Below are positions 25,740 through 33,733 of a stretch of 64,000 bases of DNA, piece after piece. Made by a program: the position numbers and the translations under genes. The stretch is from positions 4,815,501 through 4,879,500 of the forward strand of contig NZ_CP054021.1 in assembly GCF_005862305.2 (NCBI RefSeq). Direction: 5' to 3'. Origin of the DNA: Rhizobium indicum. GTDB taxonomy: Bacteria > Pseudomonadota > Alphaproteobacteria > Rhizobiales > Rhizobiaceae. The notes below the pieces were generated by a model. It made no database searches. It was not told the origin of the DNA and worked only from the letters and a program-made list of their open reading frames with translations. Within the stretch, counting starts at the first letter, position 1, and the number at the start of each line of letters is the position of its first letter.

Positions 25740-26243
25740 ATGAGCGCGCAGACACTGTTGAACTCTCTGTTCCAATACAAAGCCAGCGTCGACGACGAGC
25801 TTCTCGATGCCTTGAACGCGCTCGGGGTGGAGGCGCGATCCGACGAGTTCCGATCGGCCCTTCGCGTCCTCAATCACGCCCATCTCGTCGATCGGATCTT
25901 CGCCGCCAATCTTCAACGGCTGGATCACTCCTATGCGGCGAGCTGGAGCAGCGAAGTGCCGGCTTTGGCGCAGTTGTCCTTCGATATCCAAGATACGGAC
26001 CGTTGGTATATCGATTACACCTCGCGTATAACGCCCGAGGAAATGGAGGAGGTCGTCGACTTCACCTTCACCGATGGCGGACGCGGACGCATGTCCCGCG
26101 AGGAGATGCTGGCCCATGTGGTGACGCATGCCGGCTATCATCGCGGCGAAGTCGGTCGTCTGCTGCCTGAGATCGAGAGCACCGCAATGCGCGACGTGTT
26201 TACCGGCTACCTGCACAGGACCGATCCCACGCGCCGCCAATGA
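25740..26243 (+). CDS. DinB-family (DUF664-like) putative metal-dependent thiol transferase
   Basis: This 167-residue four-helix DinB fold has the usual metal-binding histidine triad visible in LNHAHLVDRIF and HVVTHAGYHRGEV. Family members include bacillithiol/mycothiol S-transferases and uncharacterised damage-induced proteins. The specific substrate is unknown here. The ATG at 25740 is preferred over the upstream in-frame start because the latter falls within the operator-promoter region. It is followed after 19 bp by the tetR gene, suggesting a detoxification unit with its own regulator. Confidence 0.87.
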   Translation: MSAQTLLNSLFQYKASVDDELLDALNALGVEARSDEFRSALRVLNHAHLVDRIFAANLQRLDHSYAASWSSEVPALAQLSFDIQDTDRWYIDYTSRITPEEMEEVVDFTFTDGGRGRMSREEMLAHVVTHAGYHRGEVGRLLPEIESTAMRDVFTGYLHRTDPTRRQ

Positions 26244-26262
26244 GAGTGGACTAGTCCTGCCG

Positions 26263-26877
26263 ATGCCGGCCAATCCTGTTTCAAAACCGAGAACCAAACC
26301 CCCCGAAGAGCGGCGTGACGAGCTCATGACCGCGGCCGAGCGGCTGTTTCTGGAAAAGGGCCTGGAGCAGACCACGATCGAGGAGATCACGACCGGGGCG
26401 GGGGTCGCCAAGGGCACGTTCTACCTGCACTTCTCCTCGAAGGCTGATGTTCTTCAGGCACTGCGCGCCCGTTTCGTGCAGGGTGTGCTGGATGGCATCA
26501 TCGTGGCGGTCGAAGGACGGAGGCAAGAGGATTGGTGCGGGAAGCTGGCGGCCTGGTCGACGGCATGCGCCACCGGCTATCTCGACGCGGCTGGGCTGCA
26601 TCATCTCGCCTTCGTGGCAGCCCCTCCCGCAACAAAGGAGGGGCTTTCGCGCAACATCCTGATTGATCATCTGACCGAATTGCTTGCCGCCGGTGCTGGC
26701 GAGAATGCCTGGTCGGTCATTGATCCCGGCTTTACGGCGGTGTTTCTGTTCAACGCCCTGCACGGTGTGGTCAATCAGCCCGGCATCGCGGAGACACCGT
26801 CCGATCGTGCCGAATTGCTGGGCGCTATCGAGGCGCATTTCCTGCGCTCGCTGGATTTGCCGTCAGGCATTGATTGA
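26263..26877 (+). CDS. TetR-family transcriptional repressor
   Basis: This 204-residue protein has an N-terminal TetR HTH: ERLFLEKGLEQTTIEEI, GVAKGTFYLHFSSKADVL. A helical ligand domain follows. It probably controls the promoter at 25659 and hence dinB and itself. The start at 26263 follows dinB by 19 bp. Its 3' end overlaps the convergent next gene by 15 bp. The ligand is unknown. Confidence 0.9.
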   Translation: MPANPVSKPRTKPPEERRDELMTAAERLFLEKGLEQTTIEEITTGAGVAKGTFYLHFSSKADVLQALRARFVQGVLDGIIVAVEGRRQEDWCGKLAAWSTACATGYLDAAGLHHLAFVAAPPATKEGLSRNILIDHLTELLAAGAGENAWSVIDPGFTAVFLFNALHGVVNQPGIAETPSDRAELLGAIEAHFLRSLDLPSGID

Positions 26878-27846
26878 GGGCCGGGCATTCCACCATCTGA
26901 GCACCCGCATCGCCCGGAGCGTCACCCACCGTGAGGGCTTGCCTTGCCCGTCATCGACCTCGAACCACACCCGACCGGCAGGGCTCTCGTCGAGCGGCCA
27001 ACTGCCGTCCTGCAAGCGTCTGAAACGCAGGTGCTCGATCGCCACGCCGAGGCGCGGATCGGGATCGGCGCCGGTCAGGATCGCGCTGGCGCGGAAATAG
27101 TCGAGCGCGCGCAAAATGTCGTAGCGCCACCGGTTCGGATGCGGGAAGCGCAGGAAGCGTTCGTCGGCCGGCTCGCCGGTGCCAAGGCGGCGGAAGAGGT
27201 TGCGGGCCAGCAGAAACTCCTCACCCGTCCTGCGCGCCTCTCGAGACTGATGCGTGCCGCCGGTCGATCTCTGGTATTCCAGCAAACCTTCCAGCACATT
27301 GATGGTGCTGGCGAAAGACGAGCGGACGGAGCCATTGATCCGCTCGCAGTTCCAGCCACCGTCCTCGAGACGCTCGCCGGCCAGCCTGTCGACGATGGGT
27401 GAGACGTCGATCCCGAAATAGGCGCCATCGGCAACGGTGCGGCCGTTGATGCACTCTTCGACTTCGCCTTCCCAATAGGGCTGGCCGCCTTCTTCCCAAC
27501 GGGCGTTGGCGCCGATCAATTTGACGGTGCGCTTGGCGCAATCGCAGGCGGGATCGAGACCGAATTCGCGCAATTGCGACAGCGAGAAGGTCGTGGCCGT
27601 CCACGGCTGGCCATGCTCCTTCCACTCGCGCGGGTCGAAACCGGCGGGCAGGAAGGCGCCGCCTGCCCATTGCCCGTCCTCGTCCTGGCAGGAGAGCAGC
27701 CTTGCGCCCCAGCCCTCGGTCTCGACTTTGGCCCGCTCAGTCATCCACTCCCGCTCCGGAGCATCGAGCAGGTCACGCATCACCTGCCATCGGATCGACG
27801 GGTCGGAGTCGAGAAGCCATGCGATTACCGGGTCGGATTGGATCAT
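26863..27846 (-). CDS. Squalene-cyclase/prenyltransferase-fold protein of unknown function
   Basis: The 327-residue protein shows repeats of the alpha/alpha-barrel type seen in terpene cyclases and prenyltransferase beta subunits: DEDGQWAGGAFLPAG, LEDGGWNCERINGSVRSSF and LQDGSWPLDE. There is no DXDD motif of cyclases, so a catalytic cyclase role is unlikely. It has no signal peptide. The gene converges with tetR (15-bp overlap) and is single. Proteins of this kind are widespread in soil bacteria and remain uncharacterised. Confidence 0.75.
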   Translation of the reverse strand: MIQSDPVIAWLLDSDPSIRWQVMRDLLDAPEREWMTERAKVETEGWGARLLSCQDEDGQWAGGAFLPAGFDPREWKEHGQPWTATTFSLSQLREFGLDPACDCAKRTVKLIGANARWEEGGQPYWEGEVEECINGRTVADGAYFGIDVSPIVDRLAGERLEDGGWNCERINGSVRSSFASTINVLEGLLEYQRSTGGTHQSREARRTGEEFLLARNLFRRLGTGEPADERFLRFPHPNRWRYDILRALDYFRASAILTGADPDPRLGVAIEHLRFRRLQDGSWPLDESPAGRVWFEVDDGQGKPSRWVTLRAMRVLRWWNARPSINA

Positions 27847-28076
27847 GGGCGAACCTGTCGGCGGGTCGGGGTCGATGGCTCGTTTATAATTGCTTCGGCC
27901 GAGCGGTGCCAGCCGGGTGGGCTCGTCGGCAGCCGTATTGCGCCAAGGAAGGCACGAAGCTGAAGATCAAAACCTCGGTTCGACCTATAATGCGACGGTT
28001 GTCGGCGAAAGCCTTTTCGATGCCGAGAATGCGGCGCTTCGCGCCCGATTTCTTAATCATATCCGCAAAGAAGTCG

Positions 28077-28100
28077 GAGGCAGCCCGATCGGGCCGCCTC
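28077..28100. terminator. GC-rich hairpin in the 347-bp spacer before the double-receiver genes
   Basis: Outer arms GAGGC/GCCTC and inner arms GCCCGA/TCGGGC form a nearly continuous stem, followed on the plus strand by TTCATTTATAT. It is probably an intergenic terminator or repeat. Otherwise the 27847-28193 spacer holds only AT-rich sequence upstream of the next gene. I see no convincing gene. Confidence 0.4.
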
Positions 28101-28193
28101 TTCATTTATATCCAGGCGCGTCGATTAATAATTACTCAAATCAATTGATGTATCAGTTTGATCCGGGGACAGATTTTACATCAAAGGTTTGCT

Positions 28194-29024
28194 ATGGCGT
28201 TTCTAGGTATTTCGGGGATGCAATATTCCGGGGAAATGTTTGCGGGTGCGCGTATTATTGTCGCGGAAGATTCCAACGTATTCACCTCGATGATCAGCAA
28301 ACGCCTCAAGGAGCTGTTCGACATCGATGTCGAGATCTGCCGCAGCTTCGAGGATCTGCAGGTTTCCTACGACAAGTCTTCCGATCCGATCACGCTGGCG
28401 ATCTCGAACATCAACCTGCCCGGCGCCGAAAACGGCGAAGCGCTCGAATATCTGGTCGATCTCTCCATCCCGACCATCGTTTTCACCGGCACCTTCCATG
28501 AAAACATGCGCGACAAGCTGATGGCCAAGGATATCGTCGACTATATCCTCAAGGACAATATCTTCGCCGTCGATCTTCTGGCGGAATCGATATGCCGCTT
28601 CCTCACCAATCATCGCCACCACGTGCTGATCGTCGACGATAGCGCGACCGCGCGGGCTTTGCTGTCGAGCCGGCTGAAGCGCTACAATTTCCGTGTCAGC
28701 GTCGCCGAGAGTGGCGGCAAGGCGCTGGAGATCCTGAAGGTCAACCGCGATATCGGCCTTGTCATCACCGACTACAACATGCCCGACATCGATGGCTTCG
28801 AACTGACGCGGCGCATCCGCGCCAGTATCGGCTCGCACGAACTGCGCATCATCGGCGTTTCCTCCTCTTCGAACCGGCTGCTTTCAGCACGATTCCTGAA
28901 GGCCGGCGGCAATGATTTCATGCTGCGTCCCTTCATCGACGAGGAGTTCTACTGCCGCGTCAACCAGAACCTCGATACGCTGCTGCAAATTCAATCGATG
29001 CGCAAGGAACGGGCGGTTGCCTGA
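28194..29024 (+). CDS. Double receiver-domain response regulator (first receiver lacks the phospho-Asp)
   Basis: This 276-residue protein has two receivers and no output domain. Receiver 1 (about 20-135) has the acidic pair in VAEDSN, but where the aspartate should be it has asparagine 72 (AISNINLPG). It keeps the late lysine (YILKDN). Receiver 2 (about 143-262) is complete: IVDDS, Asp 193 in VITDYNMPD, and a serine-rich switch GVSSSSN. It is closely similar along its length to the first 280 residues of the next gene product, so the two arose by duplication. The ATG at 28194 is chosen. It probably serves as an adaptor in a shared phosphorelay. Confidence 0.88.
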   Translation: MAFLGISGMQYSGEMFAGARIIVAEDSNVFTSMISKRLKELFDIDVEICRSFEDLQVSYDKSSDPITLAISNINLPGAENGEALEYLVDLSIPTIVFTGTFHENMRDKLMAKDIVDYILKDNIFAVDLLAESICRFLTNHRHHVLIVDDSATARALLSSRLKRYNFRVSVAESGGKALEILKVNRDIGLVITDYNMPDIDGFELTRRIRASIGSHELRIIGVSSSSNRLLSARFLKAGGNDFMLRPFIDEEFYCRVNQNLDTLLQIQSMRKERAVA

Positions 29025-29204
29025 CGGCCCCTCCAGTATCGCCAGGGGGGCGGAAATGACGGTCGGGGACAGTCGTCGAATTTTTGCAATTACAAGTAAT
29101 AGCGCCATTATTTGTCCCCTTCACGCGCACAGGCCTCTCGGTTATCGTCCCCGCCGGGGAGAGGGCCGAGTCGCGCCCGTCGGACGCATGGGGGAGTAGC
29201 GGCT

Positions 29205-30536
29205 GTGGCTTTTCAAGCGGATTTTCAGCGGGATGGTATCGGGTTACGCTCCGGCGGGCTTAAAATACTTCTGGTTGAAGATTCCCGGATGTTTTCCGCG
29301 GTGCTCTGTCACCGGTTCCAGACGGAACTCGGCCTTGCCGTCAAATCCTGCCCGTCGCTGAAGGCTCTTCGCAAGGAACTTGCCGACGACGCTCACGGCT
29401 ACACCATGGCCGTCGTCGATCTCAACCTGCCGGATTCGCCCTATGGTGAAGCGCTCGACTGCACGATCGAGCACGATATCCCGGCGATCGTCTTCACCGC
29501 GACATTCGATCTCAACACGCGCAACAAAATCATGGAGCGCAATGTCATCGATTACGTGCTGAAGGACAATGAATTCGCGCTCGACAATCTGGTCGCCACC
29601 GTCCGGCGGGCGATCTCCAACCGCAAGACGCGGGTGCTCGTCGTTGACGATGTCGTCTCGGCGCGCCAGGTGCTCGTCGACCTCCTGAAGGCACAACAAT
29701 ATCTCGTCGTCGAGGCAAATTCGGGGCTCGAGGCGCTGGCAGCGCTCGAGGCCTACAGCGATATCGAGCTCGTCGTCACCGACCACCACATGCCCGATAT
29801 GAGCGGCTACGAACTGACGCGGCGCATCCGCCATCGTTTCGGTTCGGACAGGCTGCGTGTCATCGGCGTTTCCTCTTCCAACGACCGCATGCTTTCGGCG
29901 AGTTTCCTCAAGGCCGGCGCCAGCGATTTCGTCTACCGGCCCTTCGTCGCCGAGGAGCTGCAATGCCGCATCGCCAACAATGCCGAAACGCTGGCGCAGA
30001 TGCGGCAGCTGAGGGCAGCGGCGGCCTGCGACTATCTGACCGGCCTCTATAACCGCCGCTATTTCTACGACAACGGCCCGAAGCTGGTGAACGAGTGCCT
30101 GCGGTTGAAGGTGCCGAGTTCCGTCGCCATTCTCGATATCGACCATTTCAAGCGGCTGAACGATACCTATGGCCACGAGATCGGCGACAAGGTGCTGAAG
30201 GCTGTCGCAAACAGGCTGTTCACGATCTTCGAGGGCAGCGACAATCTTCTCTCGCGGCTCGGGGGTGAGGAATTCGCCATCCTCTTCCCGCAGATGGATT
30301 CGGCAGCCGCGACCAAGCTCTGCGACGAGATCCGCTCGGACATTTCGCGGCTGAAGGTCACGGCCGACGACGAGGAACTCGGCGTCACGATTTCGATCGG
30401 CATCGCCGAGATCGCCGGTTACGAAACCTTCGAGAATTACCTCAACGCCGCCGACCAGTTTCTCTACATGGCCAAACACAGGGGCCGCAACCAGGTCTAT
30501 TCCGATGCCAAGATGACGGAAGAGGCGGCGCAATAG
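29205..30536 (+). CDS. REC-REC-GGDEF diguanylate cyclase (PleD-like layout)
   Basis: This 443-residue protein has two receivers (phospho-Asp sites in VVDLNLPDS and VTDHHMPDMSG) and a GGDEF domain with an intact active site RLGGEEFAIL and DIDHFKRLNDTYGH. It should make cyclic di-GMP when phosphorylated and dimerised. The RxxD inhibitory site before GGEEF is absent (sequence EGSDNLLS), so product inhibition may be lost. The GTG at 29205 is chosen because GGGGGAG precedes it by about eight bases. The track start at 29112 is a TTG in a repeat-like spacer. The domain order is like PleD but with a preceding paralogue. Confidence 0.9.
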   Translation: MAFQADFQRDGIGLRSGGLKILLVEDSRMFSAVLCHRFQTELGLAVKSCPSLKALRKELADDAHGYTMAVVDLNLPDSPYGEALDCTIEHDIPAIVFTATFDLNTRNKIMERNVIDYVLKDNEFALDNLVATVRRAISNRKTRVLVVDDVVSARQVLVDLLKAQQYLVVEANSGLEALAALEAYSDIELVVTDHHMPDMSGYELTRRIRHRFGSDRLRVIGVSSSNDRMLSASFLKAGASDFVYRPFVAEELQCRIANNAETLAQMRQLRAAAACDYLTGLYNRRYFYDNGPKLVNECLRLKVPSSVAILDIDHFKRLNDTYGHEIGDKVLKAVANRLFTIFEGSDNLLSRLGGEEFAILFPQMDSAAATKLCDEIRSDISRLKVTADDEELGVTISIGIAEIAGYETFENYLNAADQFLYMAKHRGRNQVYSDAKMTEEAAQ

Positions 30537-30570
30537 CGCCTCTGAGGCGGGGCCAAGCCGCCGCCCTCAA

Positions 30571-30695
30571 TCTCAGGCGGCGACGATCTTTTGCGTCAGG
30601 CGAGATCAGCTTTTCAATGTCTCAATCGGCGACGGCTGTCTTATTGGTCTCAAGCGGCGACGGCCCGTCTTATTGTCTCAGGCGGCGACCGCCTG
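30571..30695. repeat. 28-bp tandem repeats over the 3' end of the AraC-type gene
   Basis: TCTCA-(A/G)-(T/G)-CGGCGAC blocks begin at 30620, 30648 and 30676, exactly 28 bp apart, with GTCTTATTG also shared. A looser copy lies at 30571. The unit at 30676 contains the stop codon and last codons of the regulator. The array seems to have grown outward from the gene end. Confidence 0.75.
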
Positions 30696-31709
30696 GCGCG
30701 CGGTCGCCATGGTCATCTTACGCTCGGCACGCTCCTGCTGCGGCGAGCGATGGTAGAGTTCGCGATAACACTTGGAGAAATGCGAGGCCGAGACGAAGCC
30801 GCATGCGACGGCGACCTCGACGACCGGCATCGAGGACTGCACCAGAAGGTGGCGCGCACGGTCAAGGCGGATTTCCAGATAGTAGCGGGCCGGCGAGCGG
30901 CCCATCTCCTGGCGGAACAGCCGTTCGATCTGGCGGCGCGAGAGGCCGGCGCCGTCGGCGATCTCGATCAGCGACAGCGGCTCGGCGAGATTGCCTTCCA
31001 TCAGCTCGATGATCGACAGCACCTTGGCGTTCTGCACGCCGAGGCGGGCTCGCAGCGGCAGACGCTGGCGGTCGTGCGGATTGCGCACGCGGTCCGTCAG
31101 GTGCTGCTCGCAGATACGGTTGACAAGGCTTTCGCCGAAATCTTCGCCGACGAGGTTCAGCATCATGTCGAGCGAGGCGGTACCGCCGGCGCAGGTGTAG
31201 AGATTGCCGTCGATCTCGTAGAGATCGGCATAGACCTCCGCCTGCGGGAAGGCTTCCGAAAAGCCCGGCAGGTTTTCCCAGTGGATGGCGCAGCGCTTGC
31301 CGTTCAGGAGACCGGCCTGGGCAAGCACATGCGCGCCCGTACAGAGGCTGCCGACGGCGACGCCGCGATTGTAGCATTCACGCAGCCAGGCATTGACAGA
31401 CTTGTTGTTAAACTGCTCGACATCGATGCCGGAACAGACGAGCACCATGCCCGGCCGGTTTTCGCCGCCAAGATGACGGCGCTCCTCGGCGAGCGAGGAA
31501 TTGGCCTCGACGCCGATGCCGCAGGAGGAATAGACCTTTTCTCCATCGACGGAGGTCAGCCGCCAGGTATAGGCCTGATAGCCGAGCATGCGATTGGCGA
31601 TACGCAAGGTGTCCACGGCCGCCGAAAAGGGCAGCATGGTGAATTGCGGTACCATAAAGAAGACTACCGAACGCTTCTTGATCTGCATCCTGTTCATAGC
31701 GAAATCCAT
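30678..31709 (-). CDS. GlxA-family transcriptional regulator (DJ-1/PfpI-like domain plus AraC HTH)
   Basis: The ~343-residue protein has an N-terminal class I glutamine-amidotransferase-like domain (SLCTGAHVLAQAGLL elbow, CAIHWENLPGF) and a C-terminal AraC HTH (LSLIEIADGAGLSRRQIERL, VVEVAVACGFVSASHFSKCY). This is the layout of regulators of carnitine, choline/betaine or arginine catabolism (CdhR, GbdR, ArgR types). The ligand cannot be told. The ATG at 31709 or 31697 is possible; a GGA site favours 31697. Adjacent genes give no pathway clue. Confidence 0.87.
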   Translation of the reverse strand: MDFAMNRMQIKKRSVVFFMVPQFTMLPFSAAVDTLRIANRMLGYQAYTWRLTSVDGEKVYSSCGIGVEANSSLAEERRHLGGENRPGMVLVCSGIDVEQFNNKSVNAWLRECYNRGVAVGSLCTGAHVLAQAGLLNGKRCAIHWENLPGFSEAFPQAEVYADLYEIDGNLYTCAGGTASLDMMLNLVGEDFGESLVNRICEQHLTDRVRNPHDRQRLPLRARLGVQNAKVLSIIELMEGNLAEPLSLIEIADGAGLSRRQIERLFRQEMGRSPARYYLEIRLDRARHLLVQSSMPVVEVAVACGFVSASHFSKCYRELYHRSPQQERAERKMTMATARQAVAA

Positions 31710-31930
31710 GCTCGAGGGCGATGGCACATTCGTTGCGCGGAATGCGTCGCGCCGATGTCCTGAAAGCGACACTGGCATGGAAAAATGCGGCCGGGAAGAG
31801 CAAATATGCGACATCGCCGGCGATTTGGCCGATCAAACCGCCGGAATGGCCGTGGGCAGGCAGAAGGCAGGCTGATAGGCGGCTGGAATTTAATGTTGAA
31901 AATGGCTTAGGAATGGATGGTCAGACCACG

Positions 31931-31963
31931 AAAAAGGCGGCGTTGCACGAGGCAGGCGCCGCC
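31931..31963 (-). terminator. Intrinsic terminator of the DUF1127 gene
   Basis: On the minus strand a GC stem (GGCGGCG at 31936-31942 pairing with CGCCGCC at 31957-31963) is followed by TTTTT. It lies 28 bp beyond the DUF1127 stop codon. This is the clearest Rho-independent terminator in the window. Confidence 0.8.
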
Positions 31964-31990
31964 CTTATCTTGGGAGGAATGTCGCATTCA

Positions 31991-32191
31991 TTACATGGTC
32001 CGGTGTTTGTTGTCGTCCGTGCTCGGCCAGCCGATGTCCTTGCGAATGTCGAAGGGCATGGCTTCGATTTCGCGGGCCGTCTGCCAGCGCGTCCAGGCGA
32101 GCACAAGCTTACGGGCATAATGTGCCAGGTCGAAGCGGCTTTCGCTGGAGGTGAGGGACTTACCACCACCGCGATAGGTGAGCGTGGTCAT
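31991..32191 (-). CDS. DUF1127 small basic protein
   Basis: The 66-residue protein ends in the DUF1127 signature (WQTAREIEAMPFDIRKDIGW) after a basic helix. Such YjiS-like small proteins are abundant in rhizobia; some bind RNA and affect phosphate or carbon metabolism and sRNA turnover. The ATG at 32191 is preferred over the upstream ones as it follows a GGAACCGG-type purine stretch. The gene has its own terminator. Confidence 0.88.
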   Translation of the reverse strand: MTTLTYRGGGKSLTSSESRFDLAHYARKLVLAWTRWQTAREIEAMPFDIRKDIGWPSTDDNKHRTM

Positions 32192-32523
32192 TTTCCGGTT
32201 CCTTTCTTGGGTCAGGGACATGGTCGTCAATGGGAGGTTCGTCCATGTCCATGATCACAATATGGGCCTTGGAAACCCATCATTCAAACGAATAGAACTT
32301 ATGGATAACATCAGAGATATTGAATGATCGTCGTGCGCCCGGCGGCTATCGGTGAACACGTTTTGCAGTCTTTTCACCGACCTTAATCCCCGGGCTTTCC
32401 ACGCAGGGGGATAGCAAATCCGCAGCTGAGCATGACGCCGAAAACCGAGCGGCTTTCGGCGCGGTCTCTTTGATAAATCCGGGTTCAGATTTTTGGACTG
32501 GCCCGGCCGCAAGTCATCCTCAT

Positions 32524-33171
32524 CTAATGTGCCGCAGTTGGGGTGATGATGCCAAGATTTCCAAGCCCGGCGACGATCAACTGGACGGCGACTGCGGTCA
32601 GCAGAATGCCGAAGACGACCTCTGAAACGATCATGGTGACTGGCTTCATACGCTTGGCGAGCTTGTCGATGTTGGTGAACACCAGATAGTCGAACGCGCC
32701 AACGATCAGGATCAGAGCGGTGACAAGTATCGCGCTGGCGATCGAGACGACTTCGCCGGAGGCGATGATGATGACCGTGATGCCGACAGGATTGAGCAGG
32801 TAGGGAACCGCGAGCGGAAATACGGCCAGCTTATCGGGATCGACGGGCGCCGCAAAGTCGTCGTGCGGCTTCTCTGTCGGTCCTGATGCCATCTTGATCG
32901 CGATCAGCGCGAGGATGATGCCGCCGGCGACGGCGACCGCGCCGCCCGTGATATGGAGAAGCCGCATCAGCAGAGCGCCGGTGGCGAAAAGGATCAGCGC
33001 CGTGACGACGGCGATCAGAACCATCTGGCGGCCTATGCGCACCTTGGTTTCGGTATCGAAGGCGTGAGTCTTTTCCAGAAACGGCACCAGGGCGATCTTC
33101 GGCCCCATGCCGATCAGAAGCAGCAGCAGAAGTTTTCCGACGAGTGCGGTGTCGATGACTGTGAAATCCAT
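32524..33171 (-). CDS. MarC/YchE-family integral membrane protein
   Basis: This 215-residue protein has six predicted helices and the family landmarks GMGPKIALVPFLEKT near the N-terminus and LAVPYLLNPVGITVIII in the middle. MarC proteins were once thought to give antibiotic resistance but have no proven role. The 32231-32523 spacer downstream contains only a GCCGAAA/TTTCGGC hairpin near 32437-32460. Confidence 0.88.
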   Translation of the reverse strand: MDFTVIDTALVGKLLLLLLIGMGPKIALVPFLEKTHAFDTETKVRIGRQMVLIAVVTALILFATGALLMRLLHITGGAVAVAGGIILALIAIKMASGPTEKPHDDFAAPVDPDKLAVFPLAVPYLLNPVGITVIIIASGEVVSIASAILVTALILIVGAFDYLVFTNIDKLAKRMKPVTMIVSEVVFGILLTAVAVQLIVAGLGNLGIITPTAAH

Positions 33172-33277
33172 GGAACGTACCCTCTAAAATTTGTGATGCG
33201 AAAATCGGGGCCTCCCCACTTTGGGGAGGGAGGTGACGAAGAGGACCAAGGGGCTCGCCAGTCTTTCTGCGAGCCGC

Positions 33278-33679
33278 TCAGCGCGGGCATACGTCCCAGA
33301 AGCCCGTCGTCTTAGCGGGCGAGGTGTAGTACCAGCATTGACCGGATTGCGGAGGCGTACCTGCCAGTGAAACGGCGGCAGCTCCAGCGACGAAGCCGAT
33401 GGCAGCACCTGCGGCGATGGCAGTGCCCGGACGCCAGTAGCGGCGTGGGGCGACGACGACGACGCCGCGCCGGACGGGCGGCCGTACGGCAGGCCGGGTG
33501 CGCCCGACTGCAGCGCATCCGCGCGGCCCGCAGGCTGCAGCACCACAGCCTCTCGGGCCGCATGCCGCTACGCCACGGCGTGCCGCTTCTGCCGTCGCGG
33601 GAACGAGGAGGGGCGCGCAGACCATCATCAGCACGGCAAGTGTCGCAAGCGTGTGCGACAGGATGTCCAGGATCTTCAT
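33278..33679 (-). CDS. Small secreted Ala/Arg/Cys-rich protein
   Basis: This 133-residue protein has a signal peptide (THTLATLAVLMMVCAPLL region). Cys-Gly-Pro-Arg-Gly repeats follow (ACGPRGCGAAACGPRGCAA), then a basic RPAVRPPVRRGVVVV segment, a glycine/alanine-rich possible membrane span (AIAAGAAIGFVAGAAAVSLA) and a C-terminal CWYYTSPAKTTGFWDVC. It is probably an envelope-associated protein. The function is unknown. The start at 33679 follows a GGAGG site. Confidence 0.7.
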   Translation of the reverse strand: MKILDILSHTLATLAVLMMVCAPLLVPATAEAARRGVAACGPRGCGAAACGPRGCAAVGRTRPAVRPPVRRGVVVVAPRRYWRPGTAIAAGAAIGFVAGAAAVSLAGTPPQSGQCWYYTSPAKTTGFWDVCPR

Positions 33680-33733
33680 CTCATTTCCTCCCATTGCTTT
33701 GTGTCCTGTTTCACGGCCTGAAGAGTGCCGCTC

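Noticed and set aside
26863..27846. Functional terpene cyclase
   Set aside because: The fold repeats are present but no DXDD or DDXXD catalytic motif was found.
27884..28105. 73-codon minus-strand ORF in the spacer
   Set aside because: Overlaps a GC hairpin and lacks a good ribosome site.
30571..30695. CRISPR array
   Set aside because: The units are contiguous 28-bp tandem copies without variable spacers and no cas gene is nearby.
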